Assembly (NCBI RefSeq): GCF_003115775.1
Contig: NZ_QEES01000002.1
Location: 2,604,001-2,668,000 of the forward strand
Direction: 5' to 3'
DNA from: Cellulomonas sp. WB94
GTDB taxonomy: Bacteria > Actinomycetota > Actinomycetes > Actinomycetales > Cellulomonadaceae
DNA length: 64,000 nucleotides
Below are positions 40,503 to 49,109 of this stretch, one piece after another. The position numbers were made by a program, and so were the translations under genes. The first letter of the stretch is position 1. Every line of letters starts with the position of its first letter. The notes under the pieces are model-generated. The model saw only the letters and a program-made list of their open reading frames with translations. It ran no database searches and was not told where the DNA came from.

Positions 40503-42038
40503 GTGCAGCGCTGCACAGCACGGACGGCACGACGGTCAAGGAACGCGGCTCTCACGCTGCTCACGGCGGCGGTCGTGGCGGTGAGCGCCGCCTGCACGAC
40601 GGGCGTCCCGGCCCCGGCGGCGACCTCGGCGCCGACCGGTCCGGCGGCGGTCGCCGCGCCTGCTGGTGCGCGCGACGTCGGCGTGCAGCTCTTCCAGTGG
40701 ACGTGGGACGCGATCGCGGCCGAGTGCACCGACCACCTCGGACCCGCCGGCTACGGCTGGGTCCTCACCTCGCCGCCGCAGGAGCACGTCCTCGGGAGCC
40801 AGTGGTGGACGGCCTACCAGCCCGTCAGCTACCGCCTCGAGTCCCGGCTCGGCACGCGTGCGCAGCTCAGCGCGATGGTCGCTGCCTGCCACGCCGCGGG
40901 CGTCGAGGTCCTGGCCGACGCGGTGGTCAACCACATGACCGGCAAGGACGCGCGCGGGACGGGCTGGGCCGGTTCCCCCTACTCCCACTACGACTACCCG
41001 GGCATCTGGTCGGACGCCGCCGGTGACTTCCACCACTGCGGGGTCGGCCCGGCCGACGACATCAGCAGCTACAAGGACGCCTTCCAGGTGCAGAGCTGCG
41101 AGCTCGTCAACCTCGCCGACCTCGCGACCGGTACGGGGCGCGTCCAGGACGGGATCGCCGCCTACCTGACGGACCTGCTCTCGCTCGGGGTCGACGGGTT
41201 CCGCATCGACGCCGCCAAGCACCTGCCCGCCGAGGACCTCGCCGCCATCGTGGCTCGGCTGCCCGCGGGCACCCGGATCGTCTCGGAGGTGATCCGCGGC
41301 ACCGGCGAGCCCGTCACGCCCGAGCAGTACACGGCGATCGGCGACGTGCTCGAGTTCGGCTGGGGCAAGGACGTGACCGGGATGGTGCGTGGCGGGTCGC
41401 TGCGGCTCGCTGCCGGGCTGGGGACCGGCTCCACGTACCTGCCGTCCGACAAGGCCTGGATCTTCGTCGAGAACCACGACACCGAGCGCAGTCGCTCGAC
41501 GCTCGGGTACCGCGACGGCGCCGACTACGTGCTGGCCAACGTGCTGATGCTGGCGACCGACTACGGCCGGCCGATCGTCTACTCGGGGTACGCGTTCACC
41601 GATCGCGATGCCGGACCCGTGCAGGACGCGGCCGGCAAGGTCCTGGACGCGCAGTGCGCGGCGCCGGTCGGCCCGGACGTGACCTACACCGACGGCGAGT
41701 GGGTGTGCCAGCACCGCTGGACCGCGATTGAGGGCATGGTCGGCTGGCGCGACGCGGTGGGCGACGACCCGGTGGGTGACCGATGGGAGGACGGCGACGC
41801 GTTCGCGCTCAGCCGGGGCACGCGCGGGCTCGTCGTGCTCAACGGCGGCGACGTCGAGGTGGCGGCGCAGGTCCCCACGACGCTGTCGGACGGTTCGTAC
41901 TGCGACGTCGTGGCGGGACCGGCAGTCGACGGCAGGTGCGCGGGTGACCCGGTCGCGGTGCGCGACGGCGTCGCGGACGTGCGCGTCGCACCGCACACCG
42001 CGGTGGCGCTCCACGTGGGAGCCCCGGCCGGCGCCTGA
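40503..42038 (+). CDS. Secreted alpha-amylase (GH13), lipoprotein-type signal
   Basis: This enzyme hydrolyses internal alpha-1,4 bonds of starch outside the cell. The 511-aa protein has an export signal (RSRNAALTLLTAAVVAVSAACTTG) whose SAAC is a lipobox, an Ala/Pro/Thr linker, and a catalytic barrel of the animal-type alpha-amylase form: DVGVQLFQWTWDAIAAEC, ADAVVNHM, nucleophile Asp236 in GFRIDAAKH, acid Glu262 in RIVSEVIRG and Asp326 in FVENHDTER. A C-terminal beta domain is present; there is no starch-binding module. GTG40503 follows a GGGGGAG ribosome site; a TTG at 40467 in frame is less likely. It feeds the MalEFG importer downstream. Confidence 0.92.
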   Translation: MQRCTARTARRSRNAALTLLTAAVVAVSAACTTGVPAPAATSAPTGPAAVAAPAGARDVGVQLFQWTWDAIAAECTDHLGPAGYGWVLTSPPQEHVLGSQWWTAYQPVSYRLESRLGTRAQLSAMVAACHAAGVEVLADAVVNHMTGKDARGTGWAGSPYSHYDYPGIWSDAAGDFHHCGVGPADDISSYKDAFQVQSCELVNLADLATGTGRVQDGIAAYLTDLLSLGVDGFRIDAAKHLPAEDLAAIVARLPAGTRIVSEVIRGTGEPVTPEQYTAIGDVLEFGWGKDVTGMVRGGSLRLAAGLGTGSTYLPSDKAWIFVENHDTERSRSTLGYRDGADYVLANVLMLATDYGRPIVYSGYAFTDRDAGPVQDAAGKVLDAQCAAPVGPDVTYTDGEWVCQHRWTAIEGMVGWRDAVGDDPVGDRWEDGDAFALSRGTRGLVVLNGGDVEVAAQVPTTLSDGSYCDVVAGPAVDGRCAGDPVAVRDGVADVRVAPHTAVALHVGAPAGA

Positions 42039-42104
42039 CCAGCCTGACGCCCGCCCGGCGAGCGGCCGTCCGGCGCGTCGAGTGACCGGCCGGCGCGACC
42101 GGGC

Positions 42105-43853
42105 TCAGCCCAGCCGCCCCCACACCGTCGTGTCGCTCGGGACGAGGATCGTCCCGTCGTCGCTCGTCGTGAGCTCGCCGCTCGCGAGCAGGACGTGGAG
42201 CGTGTCGGACCGCGGCAGCGCGATCGGCTCGGCGCCCAGGTTGGCGACGACGTAGACGTCCCGGTTGGCGAACGCCACGACGCGGGTCGTCGCGTCCTGG
42301 TCAGAGCCGTCGACCCAGCACAGCGAGCCCGAGCCGAGGTGGAAGTCCCGGCGAAGGCGCAACGCCTCGCGGTACAGCTCGTACGTCGAGCCTCGGGTGC
42401 CCCGCTGGGCGTCGAGGGCGTAGGCGGCCCACGAGTCCGGCTGCGGGAGCCAGGCTGCGCCCGTCGGCGAGAACCCGAAGCCCGGCGCGTCGGCGACCCA
42501 GGGCAGCGGCACGCGGCAGCCGTCCCGGCCGCGCTCGGTGTAGCCCGAGCGCCACCACGCGGGGTCCTGGCGGAGGTCGTCGTCGAGCGCGGTGTGCTCG
42601 GGCAGCCCGAGCTCCTCGCCCTGGTAGAGGTATGCCGAACCCGGCAGGGCCAGCATGAGGAGCGTCGCGGCCCGCGCGCGGCGCAGGCCGAGCTGCTCGT
42701 CGGGCTGCTCGTCGACCGCCCCTATGCCGTTCGGCCGCGAGCCGGGCTCGGCGAGCCCGAGCCGGGAGGTGTGGCGCACGACGTCGTGGTTCGACAGGAC
42801 CCACGTCGTGGGCGCCCCGACCTCGTCGCTCGCGGCGAGCGAGGCGGTCACGACGGCCCGCAGCGCGGCGGCGTCCCAGTGGGTCGTGAGGAACGAGAAG
42901 TTGAACGCCTGGTGCATCTCGTCGGACCGGACGTAACGCACGAGCCGCGCCAGGGGCTCGACCCACGCCTCGGCGACCAGCGCGCGGTCACCGTCGTACT
43001 CGGCGAGGACGCGGTGCCATGCGCGGTAGACGTCGTGGACGCCGTCCTGGTCGAACATGGGTCCGGAGTCGCCCGTGGCGGTCGAGCCGTCGTCGTCGAG
43101 GCTGCCCTCGATCATCGAGGCCTCGCCGTCCCAGTCGGGCAGGCCCGGCGCCTTGACGAGGCCGTGCGCGACGTCGATCCGGAAGCCGTCGACGCCACGG
43201 TCGAGCCAGAACCGCAGGATGCTCTCGAACTCGCCCCGCACCTCGGGGTTGGTCCAGTCGAGGTCCGGCTGACGCGTGTCGAACAGGTGCAGGTACCACT
43301 GGCCGGGGCGGCCGTCGGGGTCGGTGGTGCGGGTCCACGCGGGGCCACCGAAGATCGACGTCCAGTTGTTGGGCGCCAGCTCGCCGTGCTCGCCCTTGCC
43401 GTCGCGGAACAGGTAGCGCGCGCGTTCCGGGCTGCCCGGACCGGCCGCGAGCGCCGCGCGGAACCAGACGTGCTCGTCGGACGTGTGGTTCGGGACCAGG
43501 TCGATGATGACCCGCAGACCGAGGCGGTGGGCCCGCTCGAGCAGGACGTCGCAGTCCGCGAGCGTGCCGAACAACGGGTCGACGTCCCGGTAGTCGGCGA
43601 CGTCGTAGCCCGCGTCGGCCTGCGGAGAGCGGTAGAACGGCGAGAGCCAGATCGCGTCGACCCCGAGGCGTGCGAGGTGGTCCAGCTTCGAGGTGATTCC
43701 GGGGAGGTCGCCGATCCCGTCGCCCGACGCGTCGGCGAACGACCGCGGGTACACCTGGTAGATGACCGCGTGCCGCCACCACTCGGCCGACGGCGACCCG
43801 GCGGCGTGGACCAGCGTGGTGGTGATGTTGCCGAGCGTGGTGTTCGTGCTCAC
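42105..43853 (-). CDS. Alpha-glucosidase / oligo-1,6-glucosidase-type GH13 enzyme
   Basis: This cytosolic enzyme (582 aa, no signal) releases glucose from imported malto-oligosaccharides. The motifs are HAVIYQVYPRSFADASGDGIGDLPGI, DLVPNHTSDEH, nucleophile in VDGFRIDVAHG, acid in LVAEAWVEP and the third carboxylate in VLSNHDVVRH. This pattern fits the GH13 alpha-glucosidases common in Actinobacteria. GTG43853 has GAGG about 10 bases upstream. It lies 103 bases downstream of the LacI gene on the same strand, so the two may be co-transcribed, and it is convergent with the amylase gene. Confidence 0.9.
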   Translation of the reverse strand: MSTNTTLGNITTTLVHAAGSPSAEWWRHAVIYQVYPRSFADASGDGIGDLPGITSKLDHLARLGVDAIWLSPFYRSPQADAGYDVADYRDVDPLFGTLADCDVLLERAHRLGLRVIIDLVPNHTSDEHVWFRAALAAGPGSPERARYLFRDGKGEHGELAPNNWTSIFGGPAWTRTTDPDGRPGQWYLHLFDTRQPDLDWTNPEVRGEFESILRFWLDRGVDGFRIDVAHGLVKAPGLPDWDGEASMIEGSLDDDGSTATGDSGPMFDQDGVHDVYRAWHRVLAEYDGDRALVAEAWVEPLARLVRYVRSDEMHQAFNFSFLTTHWDAAALRAVVTASLAASDEVGAPTTWVLSNHDVVRHTSRLGLAEPGSRPNGIGAVDEQPDEQLGLRRARAATLLMLALPGSAYLYQGEELGLPEHTALDDDLRQDPAWWRSGYTERGRDGCRVPLPWVADAPGFGFSPTGAAWLPQPDSWAAYALDAQRGTRGSTYELYREALRLRRDFHLGSGSLCWVDGSDQDATTRVVAFANRDVYVVANLGAEPIALPRSDTLHVLLASGELTTSDDGTILVPSDTTVWGRLG

Positions 43854-43956
43854 GGAGAAGTGCCTCGATTCGGCGGGACGGGCGCATGCACCCGATCGGT
43901 CGGTCGGTGGGTCCGGCTGCGCCGGCCCATGACGGCCCGGCGCGAGAGCGTCGGTT

Positions 43957-44973
43957 TCAGCGTACGGCGGGAGCCACGCCCGTCGATCCGCGCACGATCA
44001 GCTCGGGGTGGAAGAGCAGCTCGGTCCGCGTGCCCCGGACGCCGTTGATCTCGGCGACGAGCGCGCTGACCGCGGCGTGGCCCATCGCCTGGACGGGCTG
44101 GCGGACGGTGGTGAGCGGCGGGTCGGTGAAGGCGATGAGAGGCGAGTCGTCGTAGCCCACGACAGAGATGTCCGCCGGCACGTCGAGCCCGCGCGCCCGG
44201 GCCGCCCGGATGGCGCCGAGCGCCATGAGGTCCGAGCCGCAGATGATCGCGGTGTGGCCGGTCGCGATGAGCTCCCCGGCCGCTGCCTGCCCGCCCTCGA
44301 CGGTGAACAGCGTCGTCACGATGTGGCTCGCCGGGTCGGTGTCGTCGAGGTGCCGCGCGAGGTTGTCGGTGAAGGCCGCCACCTTGCGCTGGGCCGGGAC
44401 GAAGCGCTCAGGGCCGATGGCGAGGCCGATCCGCCGGTGGCCGAGCGAGATGAGGTGCCGGAACGCGAGGTCCATCGCGGCTGCGTCGTCGCTCGAGACC
44501 GCAGGCGCGTCGACGCCCTCGGCGAAGCCGTTGACCAGGACGATCGGCATCCCGCGGCTGCGCAGGCGCTGGTAGCGGTCGCGGCCGGCTGTCGTGTCCG
44601 CGTGCAGCCCGGAGATGAAGACGATCCCGGCGACCGAGTGCTCGAGGAGCATCTCGACGTACTGGTCCTCGGTCGTGCCACCGGGTGACTGCGTGCACAG
44701 CAGGGGCGTGTAGCCGGCTTCGGAGAGCATCGACTCGACCACCTGGGCGAACGCCGGGAACACCGGGTTCGTGAGCTCGGGCACGACGAGCCCGACGAGG
44801 CCCCGTGACCGGGTGTGCAGCTTCTCGGGTCGCTCGTAGCCGAGCAGGTCGAGAGCTGCCAGGACCGCCTGGCGGGTCTGGGTGGAGACGCCGTTCTTGC
44901 CGTTCAGCACGCGCGAGACGGTCGCCGTGCTGACGCCCGCCTGTTCGGCCAGGTCAGTCAATCGAGTACGCAC
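43957..44973 (-). CDS. LacI-family regulator of the maltodextrin locus
   Basis: The 338-aa protein starts with a LacI HTH (RLTDLAEQAGVSTATVSRVLNGKNGVSTQTRQAVLAALDLLGY) and the hinge, then a periplasmic-binding-like sensor domain (GLVGLVVPELTNPVFPAFAQVVE, SVAGIVFISG, LGHRRIGLAIG, ISVVGYDDSPLIAFTDPPLTTVRQP). Start GTG44973 gives the standard N-terminus and is preceded by TACGCT with 7 bases between, a leaderless signature. The frame is open far upstream but without protein character. It is divergent from malE and flanked by GH13 genes, so maltodextrin-responsive repression of malEFG and itself is the likely role. Confidence 0.92.
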   Translation of the reverse strand: MRTRLTDLAEQAGVSTATVSRVLNGKNGVSTQTRQAVLAALDLLGYERPEKLHTRSRGLVGLVVPELTNPVFPAFAQVVESMLSEAGYTPLLCTQSPGGTTEDQYVEMLLEHSVAGIVFISGLHADTTAGRDRYQRLRSRGMPIVLVNGFAEGVDAPAVSSDDAAAMDLAFRHLISLGHRRIGLAIGPERFVPAQRKVAAFTDNLARHLDDTDPASHIVTTLFTVEGGQAAAGELIATGHTAIICGSDLMALGAIRAARARGLDVPADISVVGYDDSPLIAFTDPPLTTVRQPVQAMGHAAVSALVAEINGVRGTRTELLFHPELIVRGSTGVAPAVR

Positions 44974-45029
44974 GTGCGGCAGCGTAGGGGACACGGGACC
45001 TCCTCGTCCGTGAGCAGGCCCGCGGGTCA

Positions 45030-45102
45030 CCCGCTTGCCGTGAAAATGTTGCCTGAAAGTTACCGTAACGAGTTGCAGACTCCGCGGCAAGCGGGCTAGC
45101 GT
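45030..45102 (+). promoter_or_regulatory. malE promoter and operator region
   Basis: The promoter is -35 TTGCAG (45073-45078), 18 bases, -10 TAGCGT (45097-45102). Around it lie an 11-bp inverted repeat, CCCGCTTGCCG (45030-45040) with CGGCAAGCGGG (45085-45095), whose right arm falls in the promoter spacer; a small palindrome GTTAC-C-GTAAC (45059-45069); and two TTGCC(n)TGAAA direct repeats (45035 and 45049). One or more are probably sites for the divergent LacI-type regulator. Which one cannot be decided by eye. Confidence 0.65.
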
Positions 45103-45177
45103 CGTGCCATCAGGCCAGAGTCGGTGGGATATCCCGTCGACGTACGGCTTCTCCCACAGATCCTTGGAGACACGAAG

Positions 45178-46428
45178 ATGCGACGGAGCATCCCTCTTAC
45201 TGCCACCGCCCTGGGCGTGGCGCTCACGCTGGCGGCGTGCAGCGGGTCGTCGAACACCCCGACGACGGCCGAGACCACCCCCGCCGAGACTGCGACCACC
45301 GCAGCCCTCTCCGGTACCCTGACGATGTGGGTGGACGACACCCGCATCAAGGAGATGCAGCCGGTCGTCGACGCGTTCACCGAGAAGACCGGCGTCAAGG
45401 TCTCCCTCGTGCAGAAGGCGTCGGGCGACATCGGCAAGGACTTCGTCGCGCAGGTCCCGACCGGCGAGGGCCCGGACGTCATCGTCTCGGCCCACGACGG
45501 ACTGGGCGAGTGGGTCAACAACGGCGTCGTGGCGCCCGTCGAGCTCGGCGACAAGGCGAAGGACTTCTCGGCCTCGGCCATCGCCGGCGTGACCTACGAC
45601 GGCAAGACCTACGGCACGCCGATCTCGATCGAGAACATCGCCCTGGTCCGCAACAACGCGCTCCTCAAGGAGACCACCGCGACGACGTTCGACGACCTGG
45701 TGACCCAGGCCAAGACGGCCGGGACCCCGTTCTCGGTGCTCATCCAGCAGGGTGACGCGTCCGACCCGTACCACCTGTACCCGCTGCAGACCTCGTTCGG
45801 CGCCCCGGTGTTCAAGCAGAACGCGGACGGCTCCTACACCAAGACGCTCGCGCTCGGTGGCGACGCCGGTACCGCGTACGCCGCGTACCTGGCCAAGCTC
45901 GGCACGGAGAAGGTCCTCGACCTCGCGATCGACGGCGACAAGGCCAAGCAGGCGTTCCTCGACGGCCAGGCGCCGTACATGATCACCGGCCCGTGGAACA
46001 CCTCGGCCTTCGTGGCGGCTGGCATGGACATCTCCGTGCTCCCCGTCCCGAGCGCCGGCGGTCAGCCGGCCCAGCCGTTCGTCGGCGTCCAGGGCGTCTT
46101 CATCTCGGCCAAGTCGAAGAACCCGGTCCTCGCCAACGAGCTCGTGGTCAACTACCTGTCGACCGAGGCCGCTCAGGACCTCCTGTTCGAGCAGGGTGGC
46201 CGCATGCCGGCGAACGCCGCGTCCGCCGCGAAGGTCACTGACCCGATCCTCAAGGGCTTCAACGACGCCGGCGCGACCGGTGCCCCGATGCCGGCCATCC
46301 CGGCGATGAGCACGGTGTGGGCCTTCTGGGGCGCAGCCGAGGCCCAGATCATCGGTGGCCAGGCCGACCCGGCCAGCACGTGGGCCACGATGGTGACCAA
46401 CATCCAGGACGCCGTCGACAAGGTCTGA
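45178..46428 (+). CDS. malE: Maltose/maltodextrin ABC transporter binding protein (MalE-like)
   Basis: This extracytoplasmic lipoprotein captures malto-oligosaccharides for the MalFG permease. It is 416 aa with a lipobox (LAACSGSS), a Thr/Ala/Pro linker and a bacterial extracellular solute-binding fold: GTLTMWVDD, TGVKVSLVQ, TGEGPDVIVSAHDGLGEW, YGTPISIENIALVRN, GPWNTSAF. The order of segments follows E. coli MalE. ATG45178 has GGAGA 7 bases upstream; an earlier in-frame ATG at 45124 would spoil the signal peptide. No ATPase gene is linked, so a shared MsiK-type ATPase encoded elsewhere is expected, as in Streptomyces. Confidence 0.92.
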   Translation: MRRSIPLTATALGVALTLAACSGSSNTPTTAETTPAETATTAALSGTLTMWVDDTRIKEMQPVVDAFTEKTGVKVSLVQKASGDIGKDFVAQVPTGEGPDVIVSAHDGLGEWVNNGVVAPVELGDKAKDFSASAIAGVTYDGKTYGTPISIENIALVRNNALLKETTATTFDDLVTQAKTAGTPFSVLIQQGDASDPYHLYPLQTSFGAPVFKQNADGSYTKTLALGGDAGTAYAAYLAKLGTEKVLDLAIDGDKAKQAFLDGQAPYMITGPWNTSAFVAAGMDISVLPVPSAGGQPAQPFVGVQGVFISAKSKNPVLANELVVNYLSTEAAQDLLFEQGGRMPANAASAAKVTDPILKGFNDAGATGAPMPAIPAMSTVWAFWGAAEAQIIGGQADPASTWATMVTNIQDAVDKV

Positions 46429-46439
46429 CGGTCGACGAG

Positions 46440-46474
46440 GTCCCGCCGGGCTGCGCACAGCGGCCCGGCGGGAC
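46440..46474 (+). terminator. Intercistronic hairpin between malE and malF
   Basis: GTCCCGCCGGGC (46440-46451) pairs perfectly with GCCCGGCGGGAC (46463-46474). It is located 12 bases after the malE stop and 70 bases before malF, with no T run. It could be a partial terminator or a 3'-end stabiliser that keeps the binding protein more abundant than the permeases. Confidence 0.7.
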
Positions 46475-46543
46475 ATCGTTGTCCTGCGCCGTGCACTCGC
46501 GGCGATCTCTCCAGCAGTCACCCGCGCGCACCGGAGGACCCGC

Positions 46544-48160
46544 ATGACCGACCAGCAGACCGTCGAGCACGTCGCCCCGCCGCGGGAGCCCGGCGCCGGG
46601 TCCCCCCGCCGCTCGCGCGGGGACGGGTCCCACGCCCGGACCATGTCTCCCGGTTTCGTCGCCAAGCTCGTGCTCGTCGGGGTCGTCGACGCCCTGGGCG
46701 TCTACGGGATCCTCGCGGCGCTCGCGGTGCGGTCGTGGGGCATCCTCGCGTTCCTCGCCGTCGCCCTCCTGGTGGTGAACTGGGTCTACTTCTCGCGGCG
46801 CGCGGTCCCCGGCAAGTACCTCGTCCCCGGCCTGCTCTTCCTTCTCGTCTACCAGCTGTTCGTGATGGCATACACCGGCTACGTCGCGTTCACGAACTAC
46901 GGCGACGGGCACAACTCCACCAAGTCCGACGCGATCGAGGCGATCGCGATCCAGAACGAGACGCGCGTCGAGGACTCGCCGACCCTCCCGCTGACGGTGG
47001 TGCGCCACGCCGGTGAGCTCGGGTTCGCCGTGGTCCAGGACGGCGACGTCGAGGTCGGCACGGCGACGCAGCCGTTCACCGTCGTCGCCGACGCCTCCGT
47101 CGAGAGTGGCCGCGTCACGGCCGTGCCGGGCTGGGACGTGCTCGGGTTCGCCACCATCGCCCAGGAGCAGGACGCGATCACCGCGCTGCGGGTGCCGTTC
47201 TCCGACAATCCCGCGGACGGCTCGGTCCGCACCCAGGACGGCTCCACGGGCTACGTCTACCAGCCCACGCTCAAGTACGACGCGGCGGCCGACACGATGA
47301 CCGACACCGCGACCGGCGTCACGTACACCCCGTCGCACACGGGCAACTTCGTGTCCCAGGCCGGCGACCGGCTCACCCCGGGCTGGCGCGTCGGGGTCGG
47401 CTTCGACAACTTCACACGCGTCTTCACCGACTCGCGGCTGACCGGGCCGTTCCTGCAGATCACCGCCTGGACGTTCGTGTTCGCGGCGCTCTCGGTGCTC
47501 ACGACGTTCGCCCTCGGGCTGTTCCTCGCGATCGTGTTCAACGACCCGCGCGTCCGCGGCCGGAAGATCTACCGTTCGCTGCTGATCCTCCCGTACGCGT
47601 TCCCGGGGTTCCTGTCCGCGCTCGTCTGGCGAGGCATGCTCAACTCGAAGTTCGGCTTCATCAACGAGGTCCTGCTGGGGGGCGCGAACGTCCCCTGGCT
47701 CACCGACCCGTGGATGGCCAAGGCGTCGATCCTCATGGTCAACCTCTGGCTGGGCTTCCCGTACATGTTCCTCGTCTGCACGGGCGCGCTCCAGGCCATC
47801 CCGGAGGACACCATCGAGGCGGCGCGGATCGACGGTGCCGGCGCCTGGCGGATCTTCCGCTCCATGACGCTGCCCCTGCTCATGATCTCGGTCGCGCCGC
47901 TGCTGATCTCGTCGTTCGCGTTCAACTTCAACAACTTCACGCTCATCTACATGCTGACCGGCGGCGGCCCGAACTTCGTGGGTGCGCCCGTCGTGGTCGG
48001 CCACACCGACATCCTGATCTCGATGGTCTACTCCGTGGCCTTCGAGAGCGGCACCAAGCAGTACGGACTCGCGAGCGCGCTGTCGATCCTCATCTTCATC
48101 GTGGTCGGGCTGATCGCCTACCTCGGTTTCCGCCGCACCCGCACCCTCGAGGAGATCTGA
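46544..48160 (+). CDS. malF: Maltodextrin ABC transporter permease MalF-like, with large external domain
   Basis: The 538-aa permease has two TM helices near residues 45-85, one at ~95-115, a ~165-residue extracytoplasmic domain (residues ~120-285) comparable to the MalF P2 domain that contacts the binding protein, and then the core permease helices. The ABC-coupling EAA motif is EAARIDGAGAWRIFRSMTLPLL. Long size and the inserted domain favour a MalF rather than a generic sugar permease. ATG46544 has GGAGG upstream. malG starts 1 base after its stop. Confidence 0.92.
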   Translation: MTDQQTVEHVAPPREPGAGSPRRSRGDGSHARTMSPGFVAKLVLVGVVDALGVYGILAALAVRSWGILAFLAVALLVVNWVYFSRRAVPGKYLVPGLLFLLVYQLFVMAYTGYVAFTNYGDGHNSTKSDAIEAIAIQNETRVEDSPTLPLTVVRHAGELGFAVVQDGDVEVGTATQPFTVVADASVESGRVTAVPGWDVLGFATIAQEQDAITALRVPFSDNPADGSVRTQDGSTGYVYQPTLKYDAAADTMTDTATGVTYTPSHTGNFVSQAGDRLTPGWRVGVGFDNFTRVFTDSRLTGPFLQITAWTFVFAALSVLTTFALGLFLAIVFNDPRVRGRKIYRSLLILPYAFPGFLSALVWRGMLNSKFGFINEVLLGGANVPWLTDPWMAKASILMVNLWLGFPYMFLVCTGALQAIPEDTIEAARIDGAGAWRIFRSMTLPLLMISVAPLLISSFAFNFNNFTLIYMLTGGGPNFVGAPVVVGHTDILISMVYSVAFESGTKQYGLASALSILIFIVVGLIAYLGFRRTRTLEEI

Positions 48161-48191
48161 GATGGCCCACACCTCTGAGATGGCCGACACC
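48156..48191 (+). repeat. 18-bp tandem duplication spanning the malG start codon
   Basis: TCTGAGATGGCCCACACC (48156-48173) is followed directly by TCTGAGATGGCCGACACC (48174-48191), differing at one base. Each copy contains an ATG in the malG frame. It duplicates the start codon and the first six residues (MAHTSE, MADTS). Confidence 0.95.
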
Positions 48192-49076
48192 TCCGTGACG
48201 AGAGAGGTCGCCGCGCGGGACAACGTGCTGCGGGGACGCCGCTGGTGGATCGAGGTGGGCTGGCGGCACGTCGTCGCGATCGTCATGATCGTGCTCTGCG
48301 TCCTGCCCCTGGTGTACGTGCTGTCCGCGTCGCTCAACCCGGGTGGCACCCTGACGGGCTCGAACAAGCTGTTCCGCACCATCGACCTCGCGAACTACCA
48401 GGCCCTGTGGGCTCGCGGGTACGGGAGCTGGTTCGTCAACTCCATCGTGATCTGCACGGTGACGGCCGTGGGCACCGTGCTCATGGGAGCGGCCGCCGCC
48501 TACGCCTTCTCACGCTTCCGGTTCCAGGGTCGGCGCGGTGGCCTGACGGCGCTCCTGATCGTGCAGATCTTCCCGCAGATGCTCGCGTTCGTCGCGATCT
48601 TCCTGGTGCTGCTCTCGATCGGCGACGTGTTCCCCGCCCTCGGGCTCAACAGCCGGTACGGGCTCATCGCCGTCTACCTCGGAGGCGCGCTCGGGGTGAA
48701 CACGTTCCTCATGTACGGGTTCTTCAACACCGTGCCGCGCGAGCTGGACGAGGCGGCCAAGATCGACGGCGCCTCGCACGCACAGATCTTCTGGACCATC
48801 ATCCTGCGGCTGGTCGCCCCGATCCTCGCGGTCGTCGGGCTCCTGTCGTTCATCGGGACGTTCGGGGAGTTCATCGTCGCCAAGGTGGTGCTGCAGCGGC
48901 CCGAGGAGTACACGCTCGCCGTCGGGCTCTACTACTGGGCGGCGGACGAGCGGACGGCGCGCTGGGGGCTGTTCGCCGCCGGCGCCGTGCTCGCGGCCAT
49001 CCCCGTGGTGCTGCTCTTCCTGTTCCTGCAGAAGTACATCGTCTCGGGACTGACGGCCGGCTCGGTCAAGGGCTGA
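48162..49076 (+). CDS. malG: Maltodextrin ABC transporter permease MalG-like
   Basis: The 304-aa partner permease has six TM helices, starting with VVAIVMIVLCVLPLVYVLSASLNPGG. Its EAA loop is ELDEAAKIDGASHAQIFWTIILRLVAPIL. The MalG-like C-terminal half includes the YTLAVGLYYW segment, and the protein ends SGLTAGSVKG. Initiation could be at ATG48162, using GAGGAG inside the malF end, or at ATG48180 in the duplicated copy. It is separated from malF by a single base, so the two are translationally coupled. A GH13 gene follows 33 bases later. Confidence 0.92.
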   Translation: MAHTSEMADTSVTREVAARDNVLRGRRWWIEVGWRHVVAIVMIVLCVLPLVYVLSASLNPGGTLTGSNKLFRTIDLANYQALWARGYGSWFVNSIVICTVTAVGTVLMGAAAAYAFSRFRFQGRRGGLTALLIVQIFPQMLAFVAIFLVLLSIGDVFPALGLNSRYGLIAVYLGGALGVNTFLMYGFFNTVPRELDEAAKIDGASHAQIFWTIILRLVAPILAVVGLLSFIGTFGEFIVAKVVLQRPEEYTLAVGLYYWAADERTARWGLFAAGAVLAAIPVVLLFLFLQKYIVSGLTAGSVKG

Positions 49077-49109
49077 GCACGCCACAGGCAGAGCAGGAGT
49101 GAGCGTCAG

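Noticed and set aside
42039-42104. Bidirectional terminator between the convergent amylase and alpha-glucosidase genes
   Set aside because: The stretch is rich in CCGGC segments, but I could not find one clear, continuous stem.
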